This document shows, in pieces, positions 1 through 9,103 of a stretch of 64,000 nt of DNA (the stretch's first letter is position 1; the number at the start of each line of letters is the position of its first letter). The notes under the pieces were generated by a model. The model did no database searches and was not told where the DNA came from. It saw only the letters and a list, made by a program, of their open reading frames with translations. The position numbers were made by a program, and so were the translations under genes. Location of the stretch: contig NZ_LMPU01000001.1 of the NCBI RefSeq assembly GCF_001423945.1, forward strand, positions 332,373 to 396,372, given 5' to 3'. Source of the DNA: Pedobacter sp. Leaf194. GTDB lineage: Bacteria; Bacteroidota; Bacteroidia; Sphingobacteriales; Sphingobacteriaceae.

Positions 1-450
1 TTTTTGGCATTACTTAACTGTAGGTTTTTTGATGGTGAATTCCCGAAAACGACAGGCCCTGAATTGTTCAATCTTAATTATTTGGCGTCAGCGCAAAAAG
101 CCTCATCCACAGAAAACATTAACAAGGAGGATGTTATGGCAACACTTTGCCATTTCTCTGCCGAAACGATTTCAAACTCAGTAAAAAAATGCTTTGGAGA
201 TGCTGCTGCTGCAAATGTTTTTATGAGTGGCGGTGGAATGCATAATCCATTACTCGTTAATTTGCTTAAAGCTAAACTGCCTCAATCTGTATTTAGGAGC
301 ACAGAAGATTTAGGCATTAATCCCGATGCAAAGGAAGCCGTTTTATTTGCAGTTCTTGCTAACGAAACATTGTGCGGAAGCCCAATAAATTTTGGTAGAA
401 GACAGGGCGTACCTTCCATTTGTATGGGTAAAATCAGTCTTCCTGAATAA
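1..450 (+). CDS. anmK: anhydro-N-acetylmuramic acid kinase, C-terminal part
   Basis: The 5' end lies outside the window; 149 codons remain. AnmK phosphorylates and opens 1,6-anhydro-MurNAc to MurNAc-6-phosphate during cell-wall recycling in the cytoplasm. Visible family hallmarks are KTTGPELFNL near the left end, the FMSGGGMHNP loop of the sugar-kinase/Hsp70-actin fold, DAKEAVLFAVLANE, and the terminal GVPSICMGKISLPE. The reading frame is open through base 1, so the TTG at base 4 is not a real start. The gene is followed after 66 nt by a SusC receptor with its own promoter, so the two may be transcribed separately. Confidence 0.93.
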   Translation, partial: FLALLNCRFFDGEFPKTTGPELFNLNYLASAQKASSTENINKEDVMATLCHFSAETISNSVKKCFGDAAAANVFMSGGGMHNPLLVNLLKAKLPQSVFRSTEDLGINPDAKEAVLFAVLANETLCGSPINFGRRQGVPSICMGKISLPE

Positions 451-455
451 AAAAT

Positions 456-484
456 TTTGTTTGCACGCAATTTTATTAAATTTG
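456..484 (+). promoter_or_regulatory. Bacteroidetes-type promoter for the first susC
   Basis: TTTG at 456-459 and TAAATTTG at 477-484 are 17 nt apart, matching the -33/-7 consensus (TTTG, TAnnTTTG). The start codon at 517 follows 32 nt later. Confidence 0.55.
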
Positions 485-516
485 TTTTTATCCTAATCCT
501 TACTAAATCCTAATTT

Positions 517-3500
517 ATGGAAAAATTTTACCTTAAATGGTCGCCAAGGTTTTTTACAATTTTGATGGCCCCATTGCTGCTACTCTTATTTACAGAGGTG
601 GCAGGCGCTCAAACAAAGCGCTATACTATTAGCGGAAAGGTAACTGAAGCAACAACGAAAGAGCCAATTCCTGGCGCAGTTGTAAAAATTTTAAATACAA
701 CCTTAGCCACAAGTACCGCCGCAAATGGAACTTACACTTTTGCTGTCGATTTGCCGGCCGGAAAGTACCAGGTTCAAATGTCATATGTTGGTTTTAAAAC
801 CTTAACGCAAACGGCAGATTTAGGCGCCGGAGATCAGGTGCAGCTTAATGGGAGTTTAGCAACAGATGCGGTGGGCCTCGATGAGGTTATCGTTACCGGA
901 ACATCACAAGGAACTACGAGAAAACAATTGGGAAGTTATGTGAGCACGGTAAAGGGCGACGATTTAAATAAAGCGCCAAGCGGAAATGTTCTAACAGCTT
1001 TGCAGGGCAAAACGCCTGGTGCACAAATTAGTCAGAACAATGGCGACCCAGCCGGCGGAATGTCGGTTAGATTACGTGGTATAAGTTCTGTTTATTCTTC
1101 ATCAGAGCCACTTTATATAATTGATGGCGTAATTGCCAATAACTCTACAACCCGGGTAACCAATACCTCTGGTAATTACGATGGAAATAACTTTGTGGGT
1201 TCCATTGGCCAAAACAGGATGGTTGATATCAGCCCATCCGATATTGATCACATTGAAGTTTTAAATGGCGCAGCCGCTGCGGCAATTTACGGTTCGCGTG
1301 CAAATGCGGGTGTGATTCAGATTTTTACCAAACGTGGCAAAAGTGGCGCTACTCAGGTTACGTTCAATACCAGCCTAACCATTAGCGAACTGCGCAAACA
1401 AATTGAAGTTAACCAGGCGCCGCTAAAATTTGGTGGCTCGGTAGATGCTTTTACTCAGGATATTATTCAAACGGTAGGCACGCCACCAGCTTTGCTTACG
1501 AATACAACGCCGGTTACACGATACAATTATCAGGATTATATTTTCCAAACCGGTGTAGGTACAGATAATTCTGTATCGGTTTCTGGTGGTAATGATAATA
1601 CAAAGTTCTACACATCTGCCGGTTACTTTAAAAACCAGGGCATTATTAAGAATACTGATTTTACAAGGTATAATTTTAAGGCAAATTTAGATCAGAAAAT
1701 TAATAACTGGGCCAGGATGACAGCTGGTTTCAATTATGTACATAGTGATGCTAATGAAAAACCGGATGGTAACTCGTTCTTCTCTCCGATGAACTCTGTA
1801 ACCATTATTGGTAATTTTCATGACATATTTAAAAGGGATGCCCTTGGCAATTTGCTGGCTGTTGGCGAGCGTGGCCGTGTAAATCCGGTATCGGTTATTG
1901 AAGACATAAAGCAGCGACAGTTTTCAAACCGCATTATTGCAAATACAGGCCTAAAATTAAATCCGGTTAAAAACTTAACTGTCGATTATACAATGGGCGT
2001 TGATAATACGATTCAAAACGGCACAACTTTTATCCCGCCCTTCGCGTATAACGTAAGCACAGGTTTTTATGGTGGCGGTGCGGGCTTAGACCCATCTTTA
2101 AACGGTTATGCAAGTGCGGCAAATGCAACCACAACCTTATTTAATAACGAACTGAACTTTACCTATGATGCGAAATTAACATCACTGTTAAGTTCTACTA
2201 CCCAGTTGGGCGGTTCTTACCAGTATCAAAAAGACTTGTACAGCCTGCTTAACGGACGAGGTTTAGCGCCATTTGTTGAAACTGTGAACGGAGCAAGTTC
2301 AATTCTGCCAAATAACGACAGGAGGTCGGAATTTTCAATTTCCGGAGCTTATCTTCAACAGAACTTTAAATACAAAGATCATTTGTTCGTAACCGGAGCG
2401 GTACGTGTTGATCAATCGACTGTTTTTGGTGAAGATAACCGTACGCAATATTACTTAAAAGGTAACATCAGCTACGTGCCTTCATCTGCCGATTACTGGA
2501 AAGATTTTGGGGTAAGCTCATGGTGGAATGCCTTTAAAGTTCGGGCTGCTTATGGCGAATCGGGTAACTTAACGGGTATTGGTCCTTACGATCGTTTTAA
2601 CGAGTACAGTTCGAGTTCTTACATCGGGAAAATTTCATTGGTATCAAGCGGTCAGCTTGCCAATACAAGTGTTAAGCCAGAGCGCCAGAAAGAGCTTGAA
2701 ATAGGTACAGACATGGCTTTTTTTAATAACCGTTTGAGTTTGACTTTTAGCTGGTATAACAAAAACGTAAAAGATTTACTTATTCCGGTAGTGGTAGCAC
2801 CGACAACTGGTTTTTCGAGTTTACTGGATAACGCTGGCTCCATCCGCAACCGTGGTTTCGAGTTAATGGTAAGCGGCGTACCTTTAAAAACAAAAGATTT
2901 CAGCTGGAATAGTACCGTTATTTTTAACAGAAACCGCAATAAAGCAGTTGGAACAGGTGGATTGAGATTATTATCTACAAATCCCGGAGCGCCAGTTGCA
3001 ATTATTGACGGCCAGCCAATCGGTGTATTTTACGGAACTTTCTTTGCCCGTAAGGCCGATGGAAGCCTGCTTACCAATGCTGCCGGAATTCCTCAGCTGG
3101 AAAGAGGTACCCAAACATCAGCAACAACATTTTCACCACAGCGTGATGCAAATGGCCTACCAACAGGAACTACTTTGCGCAAGGTTTTAGGCGATCCAAA
3201 TCCGGATTATACCGCATCATTTGTTAATGATTTTACTTATAAAAAACTGAGTTTGCATGTTCAGCTGGATGCAGTACAGGGCGGTGAAGTTTGGAATGCT
3301 GATTGGCGTACCAGACAAGGTGTTGGAAATGGTAAAGTTGCAGAACAGGAAGATTTAGGTCTGTTACCTCGCGGTTATATCGCTGGTGTGTATGCTACCG
3401 AAGAATGGCGTATTGACGACGGATCTTTTGTTAAACTAAGGGAAATATCTTTAAGCTACAACTTGGGTAAAGTTTCTTTCGTAAAAGATCTTACTGTAAA

Positions 3501-3654
3501 CGTAAGTGGTAGAAATTTATTTAGCTGGGATAATTACAAAGGCTATGATCCGGAGTTAAACTCCGGCGGACAATCAACTATTTTAAGAAATATTGATTTT
3601 GGTTCGGTGCCAATTCCACGTACTTTTTCATTGGGCTTACAGGCTAAATTTTAA
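517..3654 (+). CDS. SusC/RagA family TonB-dependent outer-membrane receptor
   Basis: The 1045-residue protein imports a nutrient, usually an oligosaccharide, across the outer membrane using TonB energy. It has a signal peptide ending at about VAGAQ (residue 32), a carboxypeptidase-regulatory-like beta domain (about 36-115), a plug domain with LRGISSVYSSSEPLYIIDGV (about 190-210) and EVLNGAAAAAIYGSRANAG, then a long beta-barrel ending in an aromatic residue (LGLQAKF). Length is typical of SusC. The SusD partner begins 18 nt downstream. The substrate cannot be read from the sequence; no glycosidase is adjacent, and the upstream neighbour is anmK. Confidence 0.95.
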   Translation: MEKFYLKWSPRFFTILMAPLLLLLFTEVAGAQTKRYTISGKVTEATTKEPIPGAVVKILNTTLATSTAANGTYTFAVDLPAGKYQVQMSYVGFKTLTQTADLGAGDQVQLNGSLATDAVGLDEVIVTGTSQGTTRKQLGSYVSTVKGDDLNKAPSGNVLTALQGKTPGAQISQNNGDPAGGMSVRLRGISSVYSSSEPLYIIDGVIANNSTTRVTNTSGNYDGNNFVGSIGQNRMVDISPSDIDHIEVLNGAAAAAIYGSRANAGVIQIFTKRGKSGATQVTFNTSLTISELRKQIEVNQAPLKFGGSVDAFTQDIIQTVGTPPALLTNTTPVTRYNYQDYIFQTGVGTDNSVSVSGGNDNTKFYTSAGYFKNQGIIKNTDFTRYNFKANLDQKINNWARMTAGFNYVHSDANEKPDGNSFFSPMNSVTIIGNFHDIFKRDALGNLLAVGERGRVNPVSVIEDIKQRQFSNRIIANTGLKLNPVKNLTVDYTMGVDNTIQNGTTFIPPFAYNVSTGFYGGGAGLDPSLNGYASAANATTTLFNNELNFTYDAKLTSLLSSTTQLGGSYQYQKDLYSLLNGRGLAPFVETVNGASSILPNNDRRSEFSISGAYLQQNFKYKDHLFVTGAVRVDQSTVFGEDNRTQYYLKGNISYVPSSADYWKDFGVSSWWNAFKVRAAYGESGNLTGIGPYDRFNEYSSSSYIGKISLVSSGQLANTSVKPERQKELEIGTDMAFFNNRLSLTFSWYNKNVKDLLIPVVVAPTTGFSSLLDNAGSIRNRGFELMVSGVPLKTKDFSWNSTVIFNRNRNKAVGTGGLRLLSTNPGAPVAIIDGQPIGVFYGTFFARKADGSLLTNAAGIPQLERGTQTSATTFSPQRDANGLPTGTTLRKVLGDPNPDYTASFVNDFTYKKLSLHVQLDAVQGGEVWNADWRTRQGVGNGKVAEQEDLGLLPRGYIAGVYATEEWRIDDGSFVKLREISLSYNLGKVSFVKDLTVNVSGRNLFSWDNYKGYDPELNSGGQSTILRNIDFGSVPIPRTFSLGLQAKF

Positions 3655-3672
3655 TTCCAACACTAAATCATT

Positions 3673-4971
3673 ATGAAAACTATCAACATAAAATATTCAG
3701 CTTTTTTAGTAATGGTTACGGCCTCATCGATGCTGTTTTCATGCAAAAAAGAATATAAAGACCCAAACGGGGCAATTGCTGCCGATGTATTGGCTTCATC
3801 AAAAGGTTTAACCGGCGTTTCTGTTGGCCTGCAGAGAGTTTATACCGTTAGCAGGCCGGGTTTGCTTTTCAATTCGATTGCCGCGAACGGCTTTGTAACT
3901 AATGAAGTGTTTCTTCTAAATTCGGGAAATATCCCCGAACTGCAATTAAGCACCGGAGGAAGCGCAGTAGATGGTACAAATTCGATTCTGCTAAACTTGT
4001 GGGCTAATGCAAACAAAATTGTTTACGATTCTGATAACGTGATAACCAATGCTGCAAATCTTGCAGATAAAAACTACGCAGCTGGGTTAATTGCTTACTC
4101 GAGTATTTTTAAAGCGCTTGCGATTGGAAATATGTCTCAGTTTTGGGAAAAGGTGCCTTCTGGAATCGGCTCAAACGTTACCTTCATCACCCGCGTTGAA
4201 GGTTTTAACAAAGCGATTTCTGTAATAGATAATGCAATTTCTGTAATTGCGGCAAACCCTGTGAGTGCTACATTTTTAGCGCAAATTCCGGCAGGTTTAG
4301 ATATTACGAATACCCTGTATGCGTTGAAAGCCCGTTATGCTCTTTTTGCCGGAAATTATCCGCTGGCCTTGGCTGCCGCTAACCAGGTAGATTTAACGAA
4401 AAGATCGGCATTTAACTTTGATGCCATCACCTTAAATCCAATTTTTGAAGTGGCTACATCAACGAATAATGTTTTTCAGCCAACAAATGCAAATTTAGGT
4501 TTAACCGGTTCGTTTACTCCAGATCCGGCTGATAAACGTATTCCATTCTACACTTCAACCGCGGTAATTGCACCTGCTGTGCGCATAAGTGGTTTTGGCG
4601 CAGCGGCCTCAACAGCCTTCCCGATTTACCTTCCGGGTGAGATAACTTTAATAAAGGCTGAAGTTTACGCCAGGCAACCAGATTTACCTAATGCTTTAAC
4701 AGAGTTGAATAAAATAATAACCAAAACTGCTGCGGGCGATCCGTTCGGCGTTGGTGCAGCTTTGCCTGCTTTGACAGGAAGTTATAGCCAGCAGCAATTA
4801 TTGGATTTAATCTATCAAAACCGCTGTATCGAATTGTACATGTCTGGTTTAAAACTGGAAGATATGAGAAGATTCGCAAGGCCAACATCAGAAAGGAAGC
4901 GTAATTTCTTCCCATATCCGTTTCAGGAGCGTGATAATAATTCAAACACACCTGCAGATCCATCATTTTAA
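3673..4971 (+). CDS. SusD/RagB family outer-membrane lipoprotein
   Basis: The 432-residue protein is the surface lid and ligand-binding partner of the SusC protein encoded just upstream. A lipoprotein signal peptide ends in MLFSC, with Cys24 as the lipidated residue. The following KKE resembles the acidic surface-export signal of Bacteroidetes lipoproteins. The C-terminal part carries the SusD hallmark 'ELYMSGLKLEDMRRFARP'. The middle is helical and alanine-rich, as expected for the TPR-like SusD fold. It is at the short end of the SusD length range. A strong terminator follows directly, so the operon is probably only susC-susD. Confidence 0.9.
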   Translation: MKTINIKYSAFLVMVTASSMLFSCKKEYKDPNGAIAADVLASSKGLTGVSVGLQRVYTVSRPGLLFNSIAANGFVTNEVFLLNSGNIPELQLSTGGSAVDGTNSILLNLWANANKIVYDSDNVITNAANLADKNYAAGLIAYSSIFKALAIGNMSQFWEKVPSGIGSNVTFITRVEGFNKAISVIDNAISVIAANPVSATFLAQIPAGLDITNTLYALKARYALFAGNYPLALAAANQVDLTKRSAFNFDAITLNPIFEVATSTNNVFQPTNANLGLTGSFTPDPADKRIPFYTSTAVIAPAVRISGFGAAASTAFPIYLPGEITLIKAEVYARQPDLPNALTELNKIITKTAAGDPFGVGAALPALTGSYSQQQLLDLIYQNRCIELYMSGLKLEDMRRFARPTSERKRNFFPYPFQERDNNSNTPADPSF

Positions 4972-4973
4972 GC

Positions 4974-5007
4974 AAAAAGGTTCCGGTATAAAACCGGAAC
5001 CTTTTTT
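4974..5007 (+). terminator. Intrinsic terminator between susD and convergent deoR-type gene
   Basis: AAAAGGTTCCGGT pairs with ACCGGAACCTTTT around a short loop, followed by a T run. A-runs on the other side let it work for the convergent gene too. Confidence 0.85.
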
Positions 5008-5012
5008 GCTAA

Positions 5013-5759
5013 TTATAGGATATTCAAATTTTTTACAACATACCTCGATATCGAATCATGGTCCGCGTCCAATTCGGTGATCAGGTAACTTATACTTTCC
5101 ATCGAACAAACTTTTAGTCGCAAAGAAATATCGAGTTTCTCTGATATACACAAAACCGCCGATTTTTTCGAAGCCGCAAGCATTGCTTTTTTTAGCTGGT
5201 TAATTTCCCAGTCGGTATCTGTTAAACCTTCTTCCGGATGTATAGCACTGGTTCCCATCAGGCATAAATCAACTTTAATTTCCGAAAGTTGATTAATAAC
5301 ATGTCCACCGTAGGTTATTTGCGAATTTTTTGAGAATAAGCCGCCAATCAAAATAACTTCTATGTTGCTGTATTTAGCAAGTTCTACGGCAACCAACGGA
5401 CTTATCGTAAAAAAAGTAGCGGCAAGGTTTTCTGGTAATTGTTTAACAAATTCAAGAATGGTCGTTCCCCCGCCGGTTAAAACAACCATACCATCTTTAA
5501 CCAGAGTGGTTGCTTTTTTGGCGATGATGATTTTGCTTTCCCGGGCATAAACCGTGCTGTCATCAAAAGAAGAATGGTAAGACTTAGACAATGCACCGCC
5601 ATGAACCTTAAAAAGCAGGCCCTGATCAACAAGTTCCTGTAAATCCCTGCGTATCGTATCTTCCGAAACGTTAAGTAAATGAACTAAATCAGAAGTAAGT
5701 ACCCGGTTGTGCAGATTGATCTGGCGCATGATGAAGTCATGGCGTTCCTTTTTGAGCAT
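5013..5759 (-). CDS. DeoR/GlpR family transcriptional repressor
   Basis: The 248-residue protein has an N-terminal winged HTH (about 5-57; VSEDTIRRDLQEL recognition helix and the KVHGGA turn typical of DeoR proteins). A DeoR C-terminal sensor domain follows (about 75-230), with DGMVVLTGGGTT and VDLCLMGTSAIHPEEGLTD. Such proteins bind a phosphorylated sugar or polyol and repress catabolic genes. It lies between two SusC/SusD loci, divergent from the second with a 234-nt shared upstream region that contains repeats suitable as operators, so local control of the second locus is a reasonable inference. The ligand is unknown. Confidence 0.92.
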   Translation of the reverse strand: MLKKERHDFIMRQINLHNRVLTSDLVHLLNVSEDTIRRDLQELVDQGLLFKVHGGALSKSYHSSFDDSTVYARESKIIIAKKATTLVKDGMVVLTGGGTTILEFVKQLPENLAATFFTISPLVAVELAKYSNIEVILIGGLFSKNSQITYGGHVINQLSEIKVDLCLMGTSAIHPEEGLTDTDWEINQLKKAMLAASKKSAVLCISEKLDISLRLKVCSMESISYLITELDADHDSISRYVVKNLNIL

Positions 5760-5802
5760 ATAGCGTTTGGTTTACACGAATGTAAAAATAATTTTCAAAT
5801 AC

Positions 5803-5938
5803 GTGCGTGTTTTTGCGGTTTTCTGCAATTAAATACTGTAAGTTGTAAATAAAAATGTTAGTTGTTTGTTCTTTTATTGAAAAACATTTATGATATTAGC
5901 TTAATATTGAAAAACGTGCGGTATTGTGCGTGTTTTTG
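5803..5938. promoter_or_regulatory. Repeat pair in the divergent deoR/susC control region
   Basis: The 13-mer GTGCGTGTTTTTG occurs exactly at 5803-5815 and 5926-5938 in the same orientation, with a partial third copy (CGTGCGGT, 5915-5922). These are candidate operators for the adjacent DeoR-type protein; binding is inferred from position only. Confidence 0.45.
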
Positions 5939-5966
5939 GCAAAACAAACTAACTACAAACAACTAA
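5858..5966. repeat. 12-bp inverted repeat flanking the same control region
   Basis: TTAGTTGTTTGT (5858-5869) has its exact reverse complement ACAAACAACTAA at 5955-5966. The arms are 85 nt apart and partly interleaved with the 13-bp direct repeats, upstream of the second susC start. Confidence 0.5.
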
Positions 5967-5993
5967 ACATTTTACTAACCTTATTGGCAGTTT

Positions 5994-8900
5994 ATGAAAA
6001 AAAAGCTACTCTTAATTTTTATCGGTACGTTTTTGTTGCTGGCTCATGCCATAGCGCAACAAATAACCGTTACCGGTAGGGTTACGTCGCCTGACGGACC
6101 GATACCGGGTGTTTCCATTAAAGTTAAAGGTACCACGGTGGTTACTCAAACCAGTGGAGATGGTACTTACTCAATTAAGGCATCCAGAACAGATGTTTTA
6201 ACATTTTCTTATATTGGTTTTGCAACAGTTGAAAGAACAGTTGGATCCAATACAACAATTAACGTTGCGCTACAGTCGGACGCAAAAGGTTTAGACGAGG
6301 TTGTGATCACAGCTTTGGGTAATACGGTTAAGAAACGCGAGTTGGGTACTTCTCAACAAACGGTTTCGGGCGCTGCAATTGCCGAAACTCAACGCGAAAA
6401 CTTCGTTAACGCTTTACAAGGCCGCGTTGCCGGGGTTGAGGTTACAAGTTCTTCTGGTGTACCGGGAGCATCATCTTCAATTACAATTCGTGGTGTAAGT
6501 TCTATCAGCGGAAGCAACCAGCCTTTAATGATTGTTGATGGTTTGCCAATTGATAACAAGACATTAAACACTTCGGCATTTGTTTCTGACGCGAGTTCTA
6601 ACACTGCCTTTAGCAATCGAGGCGTAGATTTTACAAACCGATCGGCAGATATTAACCCTGAAGATATTGAAAGTTTGGTGGTTTTAAAAGGTCCGGAGGC
6701 AGCAGCACTTTATGGTATTGATGCGGCAAATGGTGCTATCGTTATTACTACAAAAAGAGCAAAAGCAGGTGCAGGCGCAATTAATTACAGCAACAGTTTC
6801 AGAGTAGAAACAACAAGAAAATATCCTGAGTTACAGAAAGAATATGGCTTGGGTGGCCAGGGTATACCAAACTCTGTTTCAACCCTTAACAATATCTATC
6901 AGTATTTTGGGCCTGCCTATGCGCCCGGAACGCAGTTTTATGATAACGTTAAAGACTTTTTTCAAACAGGTTTTACTCAAAAGCACAATTTATCATTTGA
7001 AGGTGGTTCAGAAAAAGTTAACTACCGTATTTCAACATCTTACACAGATCAGGGTGGTGTAGTTCCTAATTCAGCTTATCAACGGATAAATTTAACAGGT
7101 GCATCTCAAGGCATTGTAAACAGTTGGTTAAAAACCGATTTATCAATGAATTATAGCTATTCTGTTAACGACCAGCCTTTAAAAGGTAGTATTGGCCCAT
7201 TGTTAGGATTATTAGTTTGGCCACAAACGGATGATGCAACAAATTACATAACCGCCGCTGGTACAAGAAGATTATTGGCATTCGGTTCTGCCGGGAACGC
7301 TGAAATAGATAATCCTTATTTTAACGTTAATAAAAATATCATCAATTCAAAAACGAATAGAATTATTTCCAACCTGGGTTTAACTATTACACCTTTCAGC
7401 TGGGTTAACATTAAATCTAATGTAGGTATCGATTCATATACGAATCAAAACTTAATCGTTCGTCACCCGGAAAGCGCTTCAGCATTTAGCCGCGGTGGAA
7501 CAATAGATGTTGCGAATGACATTACCAGAAACATCAATTTGCAAAACTTAATTAATTTTGAGAAACAAAAGCTTACTGAAGATATTTCATTTGATGCTAC
7601 TTTAGGTAACTCATTGCAAAATCTAAAGTCGAATGTAGATGCAGGTTATGGAGAAGGGTTTCTTGATCCAAATTTCAACTCGTTAAACAACGTTGCAACC
7701 AAATTGGTTAGAACTTCAATCAGCCAGCGCCGTTTGGTAAGTTTCTTTGGTAGAGCCACGTTCGATTTCAGAAACTATTTATTTTTAACAGGAACAATCA
7801 GAAATGACCGTACATCAACCATTCCAATTGACAGATATTCTTTCTGGTATCCATCAGTTCAAGGTAGTTTTGTATTCACAGATGTGCCTGCATTTAAGGC
7901 GTTGAAAAACGTATTTTCGTACGGTAAGTTAAGAGCAGCTTATGCAAATGTTGGTAAGGATGCCAGACCATATGCTTATGTGCCGACCTTAGAAAACAAA
8001 ACAACTGCAGGTGGTGGTTACGGATACGGTTTTACAGGACCAAACCCTGGGTTAAAACCAGAATTCGCGGAATCTTACGAGTTTGGTGCTGAGTTTGGCT
8101 TCTTCAATAATCGTTTAGGTTTGGATGTAACTGCTTACCGTAAAGAAACTACAGATCAGATTGTAAACGACATCAGAAGCAGTTATGCAACCGGTTTTAT
8201 TCTGTTAAACCTTAATGGTGGTTCTACCAGAAACCAGGGTGTTGAAATTACCTTGCGTGGAACGCCTGTTAAGACTAAAAACTTCAACTGGGATGTGTTA
8301 GCGAACTTTGAATCGGCAAAAGGAAAAGTTTTATCTTTACCTAATGATTTGCCAGAATCTTACGTGTCTGACACCTGGTTATATGCAAACGTGCGTAACG
8401 GTAATACGCCGGGCTTCTCAACCAGATCATTAACAGGGCTTTTCTACCTACGTAATAACCAGGGTCAATTGTTGATAAATCCAACCTCAGGTATTCCTGT
8501 TCGTTCAACAACTTTCCTTGAAGGCGGTTATGACAGACAGCCAGATTTCTCGATTGGATTAACCAATACTTTCACTTACAAAAATATGTCGCTCTCTTTC
8601 TTGTTGGACATTAGAAAAGGTGGCGATGTATTGAATGCAACACAACACTTCCTAACCACTTTAGGCTTAAGCACCAATACGCTTGATAGAATGACGCCAA
8701 GAATTATTCCTGGAGTATTACAGGATGGAAGAGAAAACAGCGCTAATCCAACGGTAAATAACATTTCTTTCGTTCCTTACTACCAAAACGGTTTTTATTC
8801 ATCAGTAAGTGAGGAATTATTTATCGAAAAAGATATTAACTGGATAAGATTGCGTGATGTTACCTTTAATTACAGACTTCCACAAACCTTGCTTAGCAAA

Positions 8901-9092
8901 CAAAAATTCGTTAAAAGTGCAAGTGTCTTCGTAACTGGTACCGATTTGTTTTTGATTACAAACTACACAGGTTTAGACCCGGTTGTTAATGGTAATACAG
9001 CAGCAGTTGGTGGTTCAGGGGCAGCTGGTATCGATTATGGTAACTTCCCGATGCCGATTGGTTTAAACTTTGGAATTAAGATCGGATTATAA
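5994..9092 (+). CDS. SusC/RagA family TonB-dependent outer-membrane receptor
   Basis: The 1032-residue protein has a signal peptide (about 1-22, ending AIAQ) and a carboxypeptidase-regulatory-like domain (VTGRVTSPDGPIPGVSI onward, about 25-100). A plug domain follows, with QGRVAGVEV, IRGVSSISGSNQPLMIVDGL and VVLKGPEAAALYG, and then a large beta-barrel. It is only broadly similar to the receptor at 517-3654 and belongs to a different SusC subgroup, so the two loci probably take different substrates. It is the first gene of a three-gene operon (susC, susD-like, DUF4397 lipoprotein; gaps 11 and 10 nt). The divergent DeoR-type gene is the obvious candidate regulator. Confidence 0.95.
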   Translation: MKKKLLLIFIGTFLLLAHAIAQQITVTGRVTSPDGPIPGVSIKVKGTTVVTQTSGDGTYSIKASRTDVLTFSYIGFATVERTVGSNTTINVALQSDAKGLDEVVITALGNTVKKRELGTSQQTVSGAAIAETQRENFVNALQGRVAGVEVTSSSGVPGASSSITIRGVSSISGSNQPLMIVDGLPIDNKTLNTSAFVSDASSNTAFSNRGVDFTNRSADINPEDIESLVVLKGPEAAALYGIDAANGAIVITTKRAKAGAGAINYSNSFRVETTRKYPELQKEYGLGGQGIPNSVSTLNNIYQYFGPAYAPGTQFYDNVKDFFQTGFTQKHNLSFEGGSEKVNYRISTSYTDQGGVVPNSAYQRINLTGASQGIVNSWLKTDLSMNYSYSVNDQPLKGSIGPLLGLLVWPQTDDATNYITAAGTRRLLAFGSAGNAEIDNPYFNVNKNIINSKTNRIISNLGLTITPFSWVNIKSNVGIDSYTNQNLIVRHPESASAFSRGGTIDVANDITRNINLQNLINFEKQKLTEDISFDATLGNSLQNLKSNVDAGYGEGFLDPNFNSLNNVATKLVRTSISQRRLVSFFGRATFDFRNYLFLTGTIRNDRTSTIPIDRYSFWYPSVQGSFVFTDVPAFKALKNVFSYGKLRAAYANVGKDARPYAYVPTLENKTTAGGGYGYGFTGPNPGLKPEFAESYEFGAEFGFFNNRLGLDVTAYRKETTDQIVNDIRSSYATGFILLNLNGGSTRNQGVEITLRGTPVKTKNFNWDVLANFESAKGKVLSLPNDLPESYVSDTWLYANVRNGNTPGFSTRSLTGLFYLRNNQGQLLINPTSGIPVRSTTFLEGGYDRQPDFSIGLTNTFTYKNMSLSFLLDIRKGGDVLNATQHFLTTLGLSTNTLDRMTPRIIPGVLQDGRENSANPTVNNISFVPYYQNGFYSSVSEELFIEKDINWIRLRDVTFNYRLPQTLLSKQKFVKSASVFVTGTDLFLITNYTGLDPVVNGNTAAVGGSGAAGIDYGNFPMPIGLNFGIKIGL

Positions 9093-9103
9093 TAGAAAAG
9101 ATT

